Source: Cephalotus follicularis (taxonomy: Eukaryota > Streptophyta > Magnoliopsida > Oxalidales > Cephalotaceae). Taken from it: 64,000 nt of DNA. The DNA lies in NCBI GenBank assembly GCA_001972305.1, contig BDDD01001482.1, forward strand, positions 178,388 to 242,387, given 5' to 3'. The position numbers were made by a program, and so were the translations under genes. Under the pieces are notes generated by a model. The model saw only the letters and a list, made by a program, of their open reading frames with translations, did not search any database and was not told the origin of the DNA. Shown here one piece after another: positions 20,908 through 30,947 of this stretch. Numbering within the stretch: the stretch's first letter is position 1; the number at the start of each line of letters is the position of its first letter.

Positions 20908-23500
20908 GCAGCTAGGATCGTTTCTAGAGTCGTTTCGGGACTAGCGGGTCCCATCCGTGTGAGATTTTTCTAAACAGGAGGATAAGCGTCGATGCTTATT
21001 CCTAGGGCATCGACGTCTTTACCCTAAGGCGCCAACATCTCGTACAGTTATTCCCAGGCATTTTTGGGTAAAAGACATCGACGCGTTCCCAAAGACGTCG
21101 ATGTCTTTATGATACCAGAAGGTATCAGTTCGCGAATCTTGATTCCAGGGGGGAGAATCCGGACCCTAAACCCTCATATAAGCAAAACTCACCCTCTCAA
21201 GGCGTAAGACATGCTACTGGTTATCAGGATATGTAACCAGAACATCAATCCGTAAATAAACATGTAACTACAAGTGGCCAATTCACCATCTGCAGTAAAC
21301 ACCACTGTTCTATGAATACCCAGAAAAGGCATCGATGTTTTTACTCAAACATTGTTGTCTTTTTCATTCACACGCGAAGACATCGACGTCTTTAGGTAGA
21401 TGTCGACGTCTAATCAGCCCAGAACGTCATTTCCATAGTTTTAACACACCAGGTCATTACCCAAATCATCCATTACACAACCAGTTCGAATATTCATGTA
21501 ATTTATACATACATGTTCACTCCGTACCTCACAGTAGTCATTACAACAAGTCCAGAGATTACAATTCATCCATTAACATGCAATTCATCAATTGCATTCA
21601 TTATCCTAAAACTCAAAATGCATGTATAAGAATCATCACTTTCCCCTACCTCTGGTTTCAAGTTAGAAACCTTGTGAGTCCACCTCTTTGTGTTCCAAGA
21701 TTCCGGCCATAGCAACTCCAAGATCCGCTCAACAGCTGCAATCCACGAGCTCCAAGTCTGTAGCTCCAATCAAGCTCAACAATGGTGGCTCTCTCTTTCT
21801 CCCACTCACTGGTTTCCTCCTCTTCCTTTCCTTTGGTGTTTTAAACGATAGAGAGAGGTGGGGAGGGGGTTGTTCTTATGTAGATCGCTACCTCTCCCTC
21901 TTTCTCCCTGCATTCAATGAACACTCTCGTGTCCTCTCCCTCTTTCCCAGTCAATTTTTTCATTTCATTTTGTTTCCTTCTCATGTTTTCTGCAGGTTGC
22001 ATGCACACCCACGCTTGTCATGTTCTTCCTCCTTCTTCAGTCATGAAGGTCAGGAGGCCATTATGCATGATCAACACGTCTCCTTCCCGTTCCTCAAGGC
22101 GTCTGCAAAGATCCTAATTCCTTCCCTCTTGCACGTTACTCTGTTAGTTCATAACGTGACTGATATTCTTTTGAAAGACGTCGACGTCTTTCCTTAATCC
22201 TTGAGTAACGTGTTCAGAATGCATCTAGGATCGTTTCTAGAGTCGTTTCGGGTCTAGCAGGTCCCATCCGAGTGAGATTTTTCCAAACGGGAGGATAAGT
22301 GTCGATGCTTATTCCTAGGGCGTCGACATCTTTACCCTAAGGTGCCATCATCTCGTACAGTTATTCCCATGCATTTTTGGGTAAAAGACATCGAAGCGTT
22401 CCCAAATACGTCGATGTCTTTATGATACCGAAGGTATCAGTTCGCGAATCTTGATTCTAGGGGGGAGAATCCGGCCCCTAAACCCTCGTATAAGCAAAAC
22501 TCACCCTCTCAAGGCGTAAGACATGCTACTGGTTATCAGGATATGTAACCAGAACATCAATCCGTAAATAAACATGTAACTACAAGTGGCCAATTCACCA
22601 TCTACAGTAAACACCACTGTTCTATGAATACCAAGAAAAAGCATCGATGTTTTTACTCAAACATCGATGTCTTTTTCATTCACACACGAAGACATCGACG
22701 TCTTTAGGTTGACGTCGACGTCTAATCAGCCCAGAATGTTGTTTCCATAGTTTTAACACACCAGGTCATTACCCAAATCATCCATTACACAACCAGTTCG
22801 AATATTCATGTAATTTTCACATGCATGTTCACTCCGTACATCACAGTAGTCATTACAACAAGTCCAGAGATTACAATTCATCCATTAACATGCAATTCAT
22901 CAATGACATTCATTATCCTAAAACTCAAAATGCATGTATAAGAATCATCACTTTCCCCTACCTCTGGTTTCAAGTTAGAAACCTTGTAAGTCCACCTCTT
23001 TGTGTTCCAAGATTCTGGCCACAACAGCTCCAAGATCTGCTCAGTAGCTGCAATCCACGATCTCCAAGTCTCTAGCTCCAATCAAGCTCAACAATGGTGG
23101 CTCTCTCTTTCTCCCACTCACTGGTTTCCTCCTCTTCCTTTCCTTTGGTGTTTTAAACGAGAGAGAGAGGTGGGGAGGGGGTTGTTCTTATGCAGATGGA
23201 TCCCTCTACCTCTTTCTCCCTGTATTCAATGAACACTCTCGTGTTCTCTCCCTCTTTCCAGTGAATTTCTGCATTTCATTTAGTTTCCTTCTCATGTTTT
23301 CTGCAGGTTGCATGCACACCCACACTTGTCATGTTCTTCCTCCTTCTGCAGTCATAAAGGTCAAGAGGCCATTATGCATGATCAACACGTCTCCTTCCCG
23401 TGCCTCAAGGCGCCTGCAAGGATCCTAATTCCTTCCCTCTTGCACATTACTCTATCAGTTCATAACATGACTGATATTCTTTCCAAAGACGTCGACATCT
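20908..23500. repeat. 1.31-kb tandem duplication within solo LTR E
   Basis: GCTAGGATCGTTTCTAGAG at 20911 recurs as TCTAGGATCG... at 22224 (offset 1313), and the two copies match with few differences across about 1.3 kb, including the shared segment AAGGCGTAAGACATGCTACTGG. The right end of copy 1 lies in a TCGA palindrome array at about 22195. Corresponding arrays: 20989-21098 and about 22300-22420; 21332-21403 and about 22640-22725; 22173-22192 and about 23480-23650. Confidence 0.9.
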
Positions 23501-23650
23501 TTCCATAGACGTCGATGTCTTTTCCTTTTTCATAAAAGGGTGTCGATGTCATCACCCTACATCAACGTGCATGTCCGTGCATTCATGTGTATCTCGGTTC
23601 CCATAGGCGTCGACGTCTTTCCAAAGACATCGACGCGATTGTCCCAAAAC
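20985..23650. repeat. TCGA-core arrays of solo LTR E
   Basis: Six clusters of GACGTCGACGTC-type units. In the first copy: cores at 20989 and 21010 (21 apart), 21078 and 21098 (20 apart), 21332, a decayed ATTGTTG at 21352, 21383 and 21403 (20, 31, 20). A single unit with a perfect 20-base palindrome lies at 22173-22192 (half-site GAAAGACGTC). The equivalents repeat in the second copy, plus a terminal block around 23480-23650. Confidence 0.9.
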
Positions 23651-23809
23651 CGCATCGTTTTTGTTTGACATACAGATTTCTTTCCCCAATACAATATTTA
23701 GGGTTTGGAAACATCTTTGAGGCCGAAATCTCAAACCTTTTCATTAATTCAAGCATAAGATTACATTTTAAAATGAAATATTACAATAAGGAAAACACCG
23801 AGTGTTACA

Positions 23810-25186
23810 TCTAAACACTGTGATGAATTTGTTTTATGTTTCTAATAATTCTCAGACCCTTATATGCATAGTTTTGTGTCTTTTAGATTGTTGTGCTTCA
23901 AGGAGAGTTTGATATAACAATCTTTTCGTAAGTCTTTTCTATAAACGCATAAGGTACGTATATTCTTCTCTTTGATACTCTTTTCGACTTTATCGAGACA
24001 AAATCAGTTTTGCATTTATGATATTCTTTTCGTTTGAAGAACTTGGTTATGAAATTGATATGTTCCGAAAATAAAGTCGGTTTCGACATTTTTCCAAATT
24101 GAATTTTCTCGACTTTATTCTTATGGTATCATACGTTATGATATGTTATATGTTTTGATCATCTCCTTTATAGGAGACAAATGAGTTGATTCTCCAAATA
24201 TGAAATGTATCGTTTAATAACGATTTTCGAATATGTTTTGAAAAGCATATTTTATGTGTTTCTAAATTGATTTGATAAATCAATGTTTTGGTAATGATTA
24301 AATATTTAGTATTTGTACCCACCTATGGGGCGTACCATAGGCATGTCGTAGGCCTAGCACGAGGACATGACACTTCCTTAGTGGTTTGATTAGTCTATGG
24401 CATCTCTGTATGTTATGAATAAATCCCATGAGGTGGATTTATGGATCCGCTATGTATGATAGAGCCGTATGAATCGATTCTAGTTTATGGCATATGTGAT
24501 AAGATATGTGATGTGTGATATGATATGTTACGAGAATTGACTTGTGTAGTGTCGTACACCTCAATTGTAATGGACATATGGAATTAGCACCTCCCTTGCC
24601 ATTTATGTTTCTAATATGTGATATGTTATGTGGCTCAGTATGAATTATGAAATTATGTATTTGAAACGTTCTGTATATGTTTTGAAAGATATGAATTGGG
24701 TTTTATGAAGTTCGAAAAATGTACATTTAAATGTTTTACTGCTTAAGATTTTTGATACGAGTTTTATTGAAATCTTATTGCTTTTAAATTACCATTTACT
24801 CTTTTATATTCTTTATCTGTATTAAGGTTTGCGTAGCCACATTTTTGTTTCCATGCGGCAGGTTATTAGGAGCAGCGGGGGAAAGTGTGAATGAGAGATG
24901 ACAGCCTTTATATCATGGATCCCTAGGAGTGTGATCCCTATGTGTTTTCAGTTAGAGTTGGTCATGAACAATAAGATACTTTTGGTTTAAGTTTTTAATA
25001 ATTAACCCTTGGAGCATATGTTTTAAGTTTTCTGAATAAGTTAAGTTTTTAGTATGTTTTTTGATATGTTATGACCGCCATGTTTTTAGCTAATGAAGTT
25101 ATGCCTATGTTATGTTTAGTTATGTTTTGTTAAGTTATGATATGTATTATGACCTGTGACGACTCCTGCCATCCAGGGGTGTTACA
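23810..25186 (+). repeat. Element D 3' LTR, second part (family II)
   Basis: Continues the D LTR after E and ends GGGGTGTTACA. It matches 12230-13602 with about 8 differences in the first 112 bases. It contains the conserved phrase ACCCACCTATGGGGCGTACC (near 24317) that also appears in the G LTRs on the other strand. It ends at 25186; no target duplication is possible to check because the 5' LTR of D is a hybrid. Confidence 0.88.
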
Positions 25187-26125
25187 TCGAAAATACGGTT
25201 GTTCACCAGCTCATAGTCAACTCAAATCCAATTAATCAATCCAACACTCGATCCAGAGGAGCTACAAGCCCCAGTAGTAAGTTACAACTCAAAAACAGCT
25301 AAAAAAGCCTTAACCCATTCATCTAGTCATGATCTTGCAGTTCATAACAACATAATTCATTCATAGCAGTTATATTTGCATAATTCCAAAGCATATATGT
25401 GGAACCTACCTCGATAACGGTTGGGCTTCCAGATAAGGGAGAACTAGCTGTTGAAATCATTGCAAATATGGAAAAATCTACTGCTAAACCATCTACAGAT
25501 CTAGAGGAATCTGCTGCTAAACCAGGATATGGTTCTTCCTTCGAATTCTACACACTGCTATGAGTCCAACGACTCCTTTCTTGCTCCAAGTCAAGCTTTC
25601 TCTTTCTAACTCACCCTCTCACTGTCTCTCTCTAGATCAAGACGCGATAAGATGAATGAGAATAGACAGCAACGAGTTGACTATATAAAGACTTCCTTTG
25701 GGTGAAAACCCAAAACTTACCCTAGGTTCACTTGAACCCACACTATCCAGAAACATCCATAAAACAAAAACATGATAGCAATACTACACATGTCTTGCCA
25801 TCATACAACATTGCACATTATCATCTAATGCCAACAGTTTATACAAGACCCAGGGCTTACAAGAGACGCATAGAACAGACCTTGTGCAAGCCTATTTGTG
25901 AAGTGGTCGGAGGTGTTAAAAATTGGCTAGTCAACTCAGTGAGTTGGACTCAAGGGCCGGTGGTGATTGTGCATTTTGCGCCAAGTCACGGCAGTTCTTC
26001 GACAGTTATGAGTCAATCAGCGGTTTATGGGGCCTATTATGGCGTGCCCGAAGCTCCAGAAGGTTTTCCAGAATTCTGGCCGGAGCTCCAGTGGCGCACA
26101 GTTTTTACTGCCGTGTGTAGGTCAC
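25187..26125 (-). repeat. LTR-like fragment, family IV-like
   Basis: There is no coding content I can support. Its composition and a few phrases (ACCTACCTCGATAACGG; a pyrimidine-rich stretch with CTCTCTCTAG; the ending TAGGTCACAA, compare GGTCACTACA ending C) resemble the plus-right part of family IV LTRs in minus orientation. It is truncated on the left by the D LTR. Boundaries are uncertain. Confidence 0.4.
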
Positions 26126-28324
26126 AACGGAAGCATGTCACATTTCATGCTTATAAAGTAAAGGAAGTGACCAAAAATGGTAGATGCATTATAATGGGTA
26201 AAGAATTAGCAATAAGTCATCATTAGTAATTTTAGAAACATGAATATCTTAGTGGATTAAGGATTTAAAGTCATATGAAATTAATTTAACCATTTCCTTG
26301 TATGAAGAATTTTGGCCATATGTGCTCATAGATTATTAAGGTTGTGTAATAAGCTTAAGATGTTAGATGGTGTATTTGAATGATAATTAATAATGGTGGA
26401 GGCATTGGAATGAATAATGAAGTGATTATATGATAAGGTTAGTAAGTGTATGCATATACAATTAAAGCATTAATGCAATCCGTTCCAAGATGTAATTATG
26501 ATGAATTATAACTTGTAAGGTGTTAAGTTGGGGGAATCGGCTAAAGATGGCCTCTAAATGCATTAGGCAGCTCATACACACATTTCATGCATCTCATGTG
26601 TATAAGTATAGGAGATGTGATTAATGAGACATTAATGAGATGGCACTGTAGACGCGGACCCTGAGAATAGAGGGACTAGTCCGTGGTAGACGTGGTATTG
26701 ATCGGTGAGTGGGACATTCCTTTCTCTTGTCTTGTTTGTTCTACTGATTCTTGTTTATGATATGTGCCCTTTTTTATTCTTGATATGGGATAGTCCATTT
26801 GGGATTTGAATCACGCATGTGATTATGTTGATCATTTCCTATGGCTATGATATCGTTGATTTGGACATGATGAGTTCTGGTTTTGGTGATATTTTCACCT
26901 GCCATTCTACATGTAGGCTTACGTGCTTCTTTCTCTATGTGTATTATTGTGATATCGTACTTTGTACTATGATGCTGGGTACTATGTGATCTGTGGCATG
27001 TGATATCAGACAAGGGTGACGTGTACGTTCGATGCCCAACTCCCCTTAGTAGGCCCATTGGTCTATGATGGGGTGTTATATGGGACTGCCACGGGCTTCC
27101 ATAGCCCGCATCCGTAGCATACCATTAGTCTATGATGGGATGCTGTGTGCGAGTATAGCAGGGCGTCCGTTGCTCGCTTTTCGGACGAGATTAAGATGTT
27201 ATGTTGTATTATTGCCTAGGCTTTGGCATACTCTGCACCGATGCATGATATTGAGATGTTTCAGATGTAGGCTTACATGTATGATGATATGAGATGGCAT
27301 GATATTGAGATGTTTCGCATGTAGGCTTATGTGCTGTATGATGATATGAGATGGCAAGATATTGAAATGTTTCGCCCTTAGGCTTACGTGTTTTATGATG
27401 ATGTTTTATTTGTACCAGCATCTCCTGATATCTTATTCATATGTGGCCACATTTGTGAAACTTGTTTAAGTGTATAGATCTTGATTATATTTGTGAATCT
27501 TGATTATATTGTGGATCTTGTTCATTTGAGGAGCTCATTTCGTGTGATTGAGATTTATTCTATCGAGATTGTTTCTTTTTTTTTTTTGTGGATTTCATCT
27601 TATTGTATTTTGAGCTTCTTTATGTAGAATCATTGTTGAAATTCGACCTTTATTTTTGTAGAACCACTATTTGAGATCTGAGCTTTCTTTCTGTGGATTA
27701 CATTTACCTTACCTTGTGTTTATACTATTGTTCTTTTTTTATTCAGCGCATCCTATTTATCTGAGGGATGTACTAGGGGATGTTTGATCCCACTCACTTA
27801 GTCATTTGGACTAAATCCCCAACCCCCACCTCTTTTCCCTTTCAAGATAGTAGCAAGATGGATTCTAAGTTTGTTTCAGTTTTAGTTGGACCACGAGGGC
27901 ATGCCTACCAGAGTTTCAACACGTGCATTCTTCATCGAAACCAGCATTTAAATTTATGTATAAATTTTGTTTCATATAAATGTTTTTATACATATAGTTT
28001 TGCTTTGAAGAACCGAGCCCTATACACATATTATGATTCATACTTTATAATATGGTTGAGGCGAAGCCCAAGCCATACCATTCTACAGTTTTAAATTGTG
28101 GTGCTGAGCCCATTTTATAGACTGTGTTTTCTTACAGGGGGGATAGTCTGATAAACAGATACTACATGCTCGATTTTCATAAAATTTCAAGAGTTAGAAT
28201 TATTTTCAAAGTTTTTGAAAAGTTCAACTTGTGACTTTTAAATTGATTTTATGGTTTCGAGAAATCTTTAAAACAGGTTTTAAGAAATCACGTAAAGGTT
28301 TCAAAAGGAGACTTGTCACGTGAA
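26126..28324 (+). repeat. LTR-like non-coding region with 54-57-bp repeats
   Basis: AT-rich and non-coding. Phrases such as GTATACCATTAGTCTATGATGGG and the block around 27730-27790 (TATTTATCTGAGGGATGTACTAGGGG) have the look of a plus-oriented gypsy LTR. GATATTGAGATGTTTC-type units start at 27247, 27301 and 27358. The segment 27241-28056 is repeated at 28884-29636. I could not fix TG/CA termini with confidence. Confidence 0.45.
27241..28056 (+). repeat. Direct repeat copy 1 (816 bp)
   Basis: From ATGCATGATATTGAG to TTTATAATATGGT. It matches 28884-29636 over its whole length apart from one extra 54-57-bp unit (three units here, two in the other copy) and small changes. Confidence 0.9.
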
Positions 28325-28377
28325 TGTCACACCCGTCTCCGGCAGGATAATTGGTCCTGTTGGGAGAGGGGGTGACA
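28325..28377. repeat. 53-bp inverted repeat with TG..CA ends
   Basis: The left arm TGTCACACCC-GTCTCCGGCAGGA (28325-28347) pairs with TCCTGTTGGGAGAGGGGGTGACA (28355-28377), about 19 pairs with one bulge and a 7-base loop TAATTGG. The outer ends read TGTCAC and GTGACA, like the LTR ends in this window. Confidence 0.75.
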
Positions 28378-28639
28378 GGTTCAATCATGGAAAGCAACAA
28401 TACCCCCTCGGTTCTAATGATGTTGATGCAGTAGTAGAGACCTTCCACAAGAACACATACTCGAGCGCATTCCCAGAAATTCATCAGTTTACGATTCCTG
28501 GGAGGTGAAAAGTAAGGAAGGTGATTTCTTTATGGTTATCTTTCTGGATGTCAATCCTCTGTTCTTTTAAGGTTTTTATAGCCATGAAGGTACTTTTTCG
28601 TCCTACATAATTGTCCTCGCTAGTTACATAGGCTTACGG

Positions 28640-28855
28640 TTGCCTCCAAAATCGTTCATTGTTGGAGTGGCTGAAGTAGAGACAGAGGGAAGAGAAGAAG
28701 AAGCAGAAGAGGCAACAACAACCCCTACAACCTCGAAGGAAAAGACCCAAAGTCATTGGGGTCAAAGAGGTATTGTGATCCAAGAGTCTTTTGAGCCTAG
28801 AAAGGGCAAGGCTGAGGACATTGGAAGAGTAAGCCAAGAAGCATATGGCTAGGCA
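28640..28855 (+). pseudogene. Acidic/basic ORF fragment, unknown
   Basis: A 70-codon open stretch (FIVGVAEVETEGREEEAEEA, then TTTPTTSKEKTQSHWGQRG, then SFEPRKGKAEDIGR) with strongly charged, low-complexity composition. It ends at a TAG just before the inserted repeat copy at 28884. I do not recognise it. It may be part of the same decayed reading frame as 30209-30913, since the codon use and orientation agree, but this is a guess. Confidence 0.4.
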
Positions 28856-28883
28856 AGCTGCCCTCATTACCAGATCATCTTCG

Positions 28884-29636
28884 ATGCATGATATTGAGAT
28901 GTTTCGCATGTAGGCTTATGTGATGTATGATGATATGAGATGGCAAGATATTGAAAGGTTTCGCCCTTAGGCTTACGTGTTGTATGATGATGTTTTATTT
29001 GTACCAGCATCTCCTGATATCTTATTCATATGTGGACACATTTGTGAAACTTGTTTAAGTGTATAGATCTTGATTATATTTGTGAATCTTGATTATATTG
29101 TGGATCTTGTTCATTTGAAGAGATCATTTCGTGTGATTGAGATTTATTCTATTGAGATTGTTTCTTTTTTTTGGGGGGGATTTCATCTTATTGTATTTTG
29201 AGCTTCTTTATGTGGAATCATTGTTGAAATTCGACCTTTATTTCTTTACAACCACTGTTTGAGATCTGAGCTTTCTTTCTGCGGATTACATTTACCTTAC
29301 CTTGTGTTTATACTATTGCTCTTTTTTTATTCAGCGCATCCTATTTATCTGAGGGATGTACTAGGGGATGTTTGTTCCCACTCACTTAGTCATTTGGACT
29401 AACCCCCTCCTCTTTTCCCATTCCAGATAGTAGCAAGATGGATGCTAAGTCTGTTTCAGTTGATATTGGACCACGAGGGCATGCCTACCAGAGTTTCCAC
29501 ACGTGCATTCTTCATCGACATCAACATTTAAATTTATGCATTAATTTTGTTTCATATAAATGTCTTTATATATATAGTTTTGCTTTGAAGGACCGAGCCC
29601 TATACACATATTATGATTCATACTTTATAATATGGT
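28884..29636 (+). repeat. Direct repeat copy 2 (753 bp)
   Basis: Second copy of 27241-28056. It starts abruptly after ATCATCTTCG and stops before CATCATAG, so the surrounding sequence carries CATC on both sides (possible 4-base duplication). It has no TG..CA ends. Confidence 0.85.
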
Positions 29637-30208
29637 CATCATAGTAGCTCCCTTAGACATTAATAGTTAAGGAACAGGAAGAAGAGCAAGCAATCCCCCT
29701 CATTAGGCCGTGTGTAAAAGTACCTAAGGTGATGGATGGAGGCACCTCCATTTTTTTGGTGGAGGCACTAATGTTCTATTTCCTCCTACTCAAGATTCCA
29801 TTCTTCACATGAGTGTATTTTTGTGTGTAGCCTTTTCATTGAGGAAATTTGTTCACGTATAAATGTTCTAATTTCCACAGTTGTTGAAGTACACTGGAAG
29901 GTGAGTCAAGGCTCTTTGTGCTTGGAGAAACTTTAAGGAGTACAGTGGAAGGTGAGTCAAGGCTCTTTGTGCTTGGGGAGGAGTACACAGTGGCAGCTTG
30001 GATAAAACAATTAATCCTTGAGCTTGCGTGCAATTTCCCTTAACCCCCCAAGCATTCAACTCCTTCAAGTGTCAAGCTAACCCTTTTGGATGACTCAGGT
30101 GGTAAATTCTTGAAGCTTTGTTCCTGAATTAAAGACTCATCCTATCTGTATTTACTCTTCCTTTAGCTTCCATCCCTCATTTTGTTTATTTACCTCACTG
30201 ATTTTATA
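29637..30208 (+). other. Decayed region with a 57-bp tandem duplication
   Basis: Short in-frame islands (KEQEEEQAIPLIRP near 29672) hint at former coding sequence, but stops are frequent. TGGAAGGTGAGTCAAGGCTC occurs twice (near 29890 and 29947), a tandem duplication of about 57 bases. No other feature is supported. Confidence 0.5.
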
Positions 30209-30913
30209 AAGGAAGAGGAAATTCGTGAAAATCCTTATAGAATCATCGAGGTTGAAGAGGTAGAGGGACTAGGTGCCACTATGCCTTTGAACTCTGCTGA
30301 GCCTTTTGTTGAGGTACCGATGATTGATCCCCTTTCAGACCCTATGGAGCGTACCCTAATGTCTACAGCCATTGTTCCTAAAAATGAAAGCAATGCCCTA
30401 GTTGTCCAGTCAACTTGAGGCCTTAAAGTTGAAGAGCGGTGGCTTCCATTTCTTAAAAAGGCAGAAGATAAATATGGCTTCATTGCGCCTTCTATTTGTT
30501 TAGCGCAACGTCCTAGCACAACAGGCTTCAAAACTTTGGGCAGTTTCTGTTTGAGATTTCCATTGCAAACAGCTTGACCTGTACTACTGATGATGTCGAG
30601 GATATGCTCGAAGCCTACAAGGACCTTGGTTAGGCATTCGAATGCAATGGTTCTTGGGTGAAGGAAGGTATCGAGGAGATCTATGCTTTACTCAAGAGAA
30701 AGGAATTGAAAGTTGTATGCCTTGATAACATAAGGGCCTTTGAGAATGAGGCGGTGTGAATCGAAAGAGATATTGAGAGTCTTCAGGGGGATCTTGCTAG
30801 AGTAAATGGCTCAATAAGGGAGACATAGGCAATATTGAGGGATCTAGAAAGGGTGAAGAATGTTGTACCTTAGGACACACCTTTGTGTCCTGATTTCTTG
30901 GGCCCAATATAGT
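30209..30913 (+). pseudogene. Decayed coiled-coil protein gene, part 1
   Basis: One frame reads KEEEIRENPYRIIEVEEVEG, stops at TGA 30416-30418, then continues GLKVEERWLPFLKKAEDKYG. Near 30540 the frame slips, and the rest reads TTDDVEDMLEAYKDLG, WVKEGIEEIYALLKRKELK and IERDIESLQGDLARVNG, with at least five stops. The end is a heptad-like, charged coiled coil. The layout (globular 'KYG' block, short acidic helix, coiled coil) reminds me of plant phospholipase-like/PEARLI-4 proteins, but only from memory. It lies antisense to the pol fragment K, downstream of it, the position of extra antisense ORFs known in Tat-lineage elements. It could equally be a captured or resident host gene. Confidence 0.55.
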
Positions 30914-30947
30914 GTATAAATATTCTTGGGACCACTTTGTGTATTTC

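Larger units (their letters stand above)
19795..23809 (-). mobile_element. Solo LTR E (family I) inserted in D 3' LTR
   Basis: TGTCACACCCCGTTTTCC...GTGTTACA, flanked by perfect 5-bp duplications TCTAA (19790-19794, 23810-23814). It matches the family I LTRs of F at both ends, in the minus orientation. It is longer than it should be because about 1.31 kb is duplicated in tandem (20908-22220 and 22221 to about 23500). There is no gag or pol inside, so it is a solo LTR. Confidence 0.88.

Noticed and set aside
25732..26226. 164-codon plus-strand ORF
   Set aside because: No recognisable domain or signal, mixed composition, and it spans the presumed edge between two LTR-like fragments. I treat it as chance.
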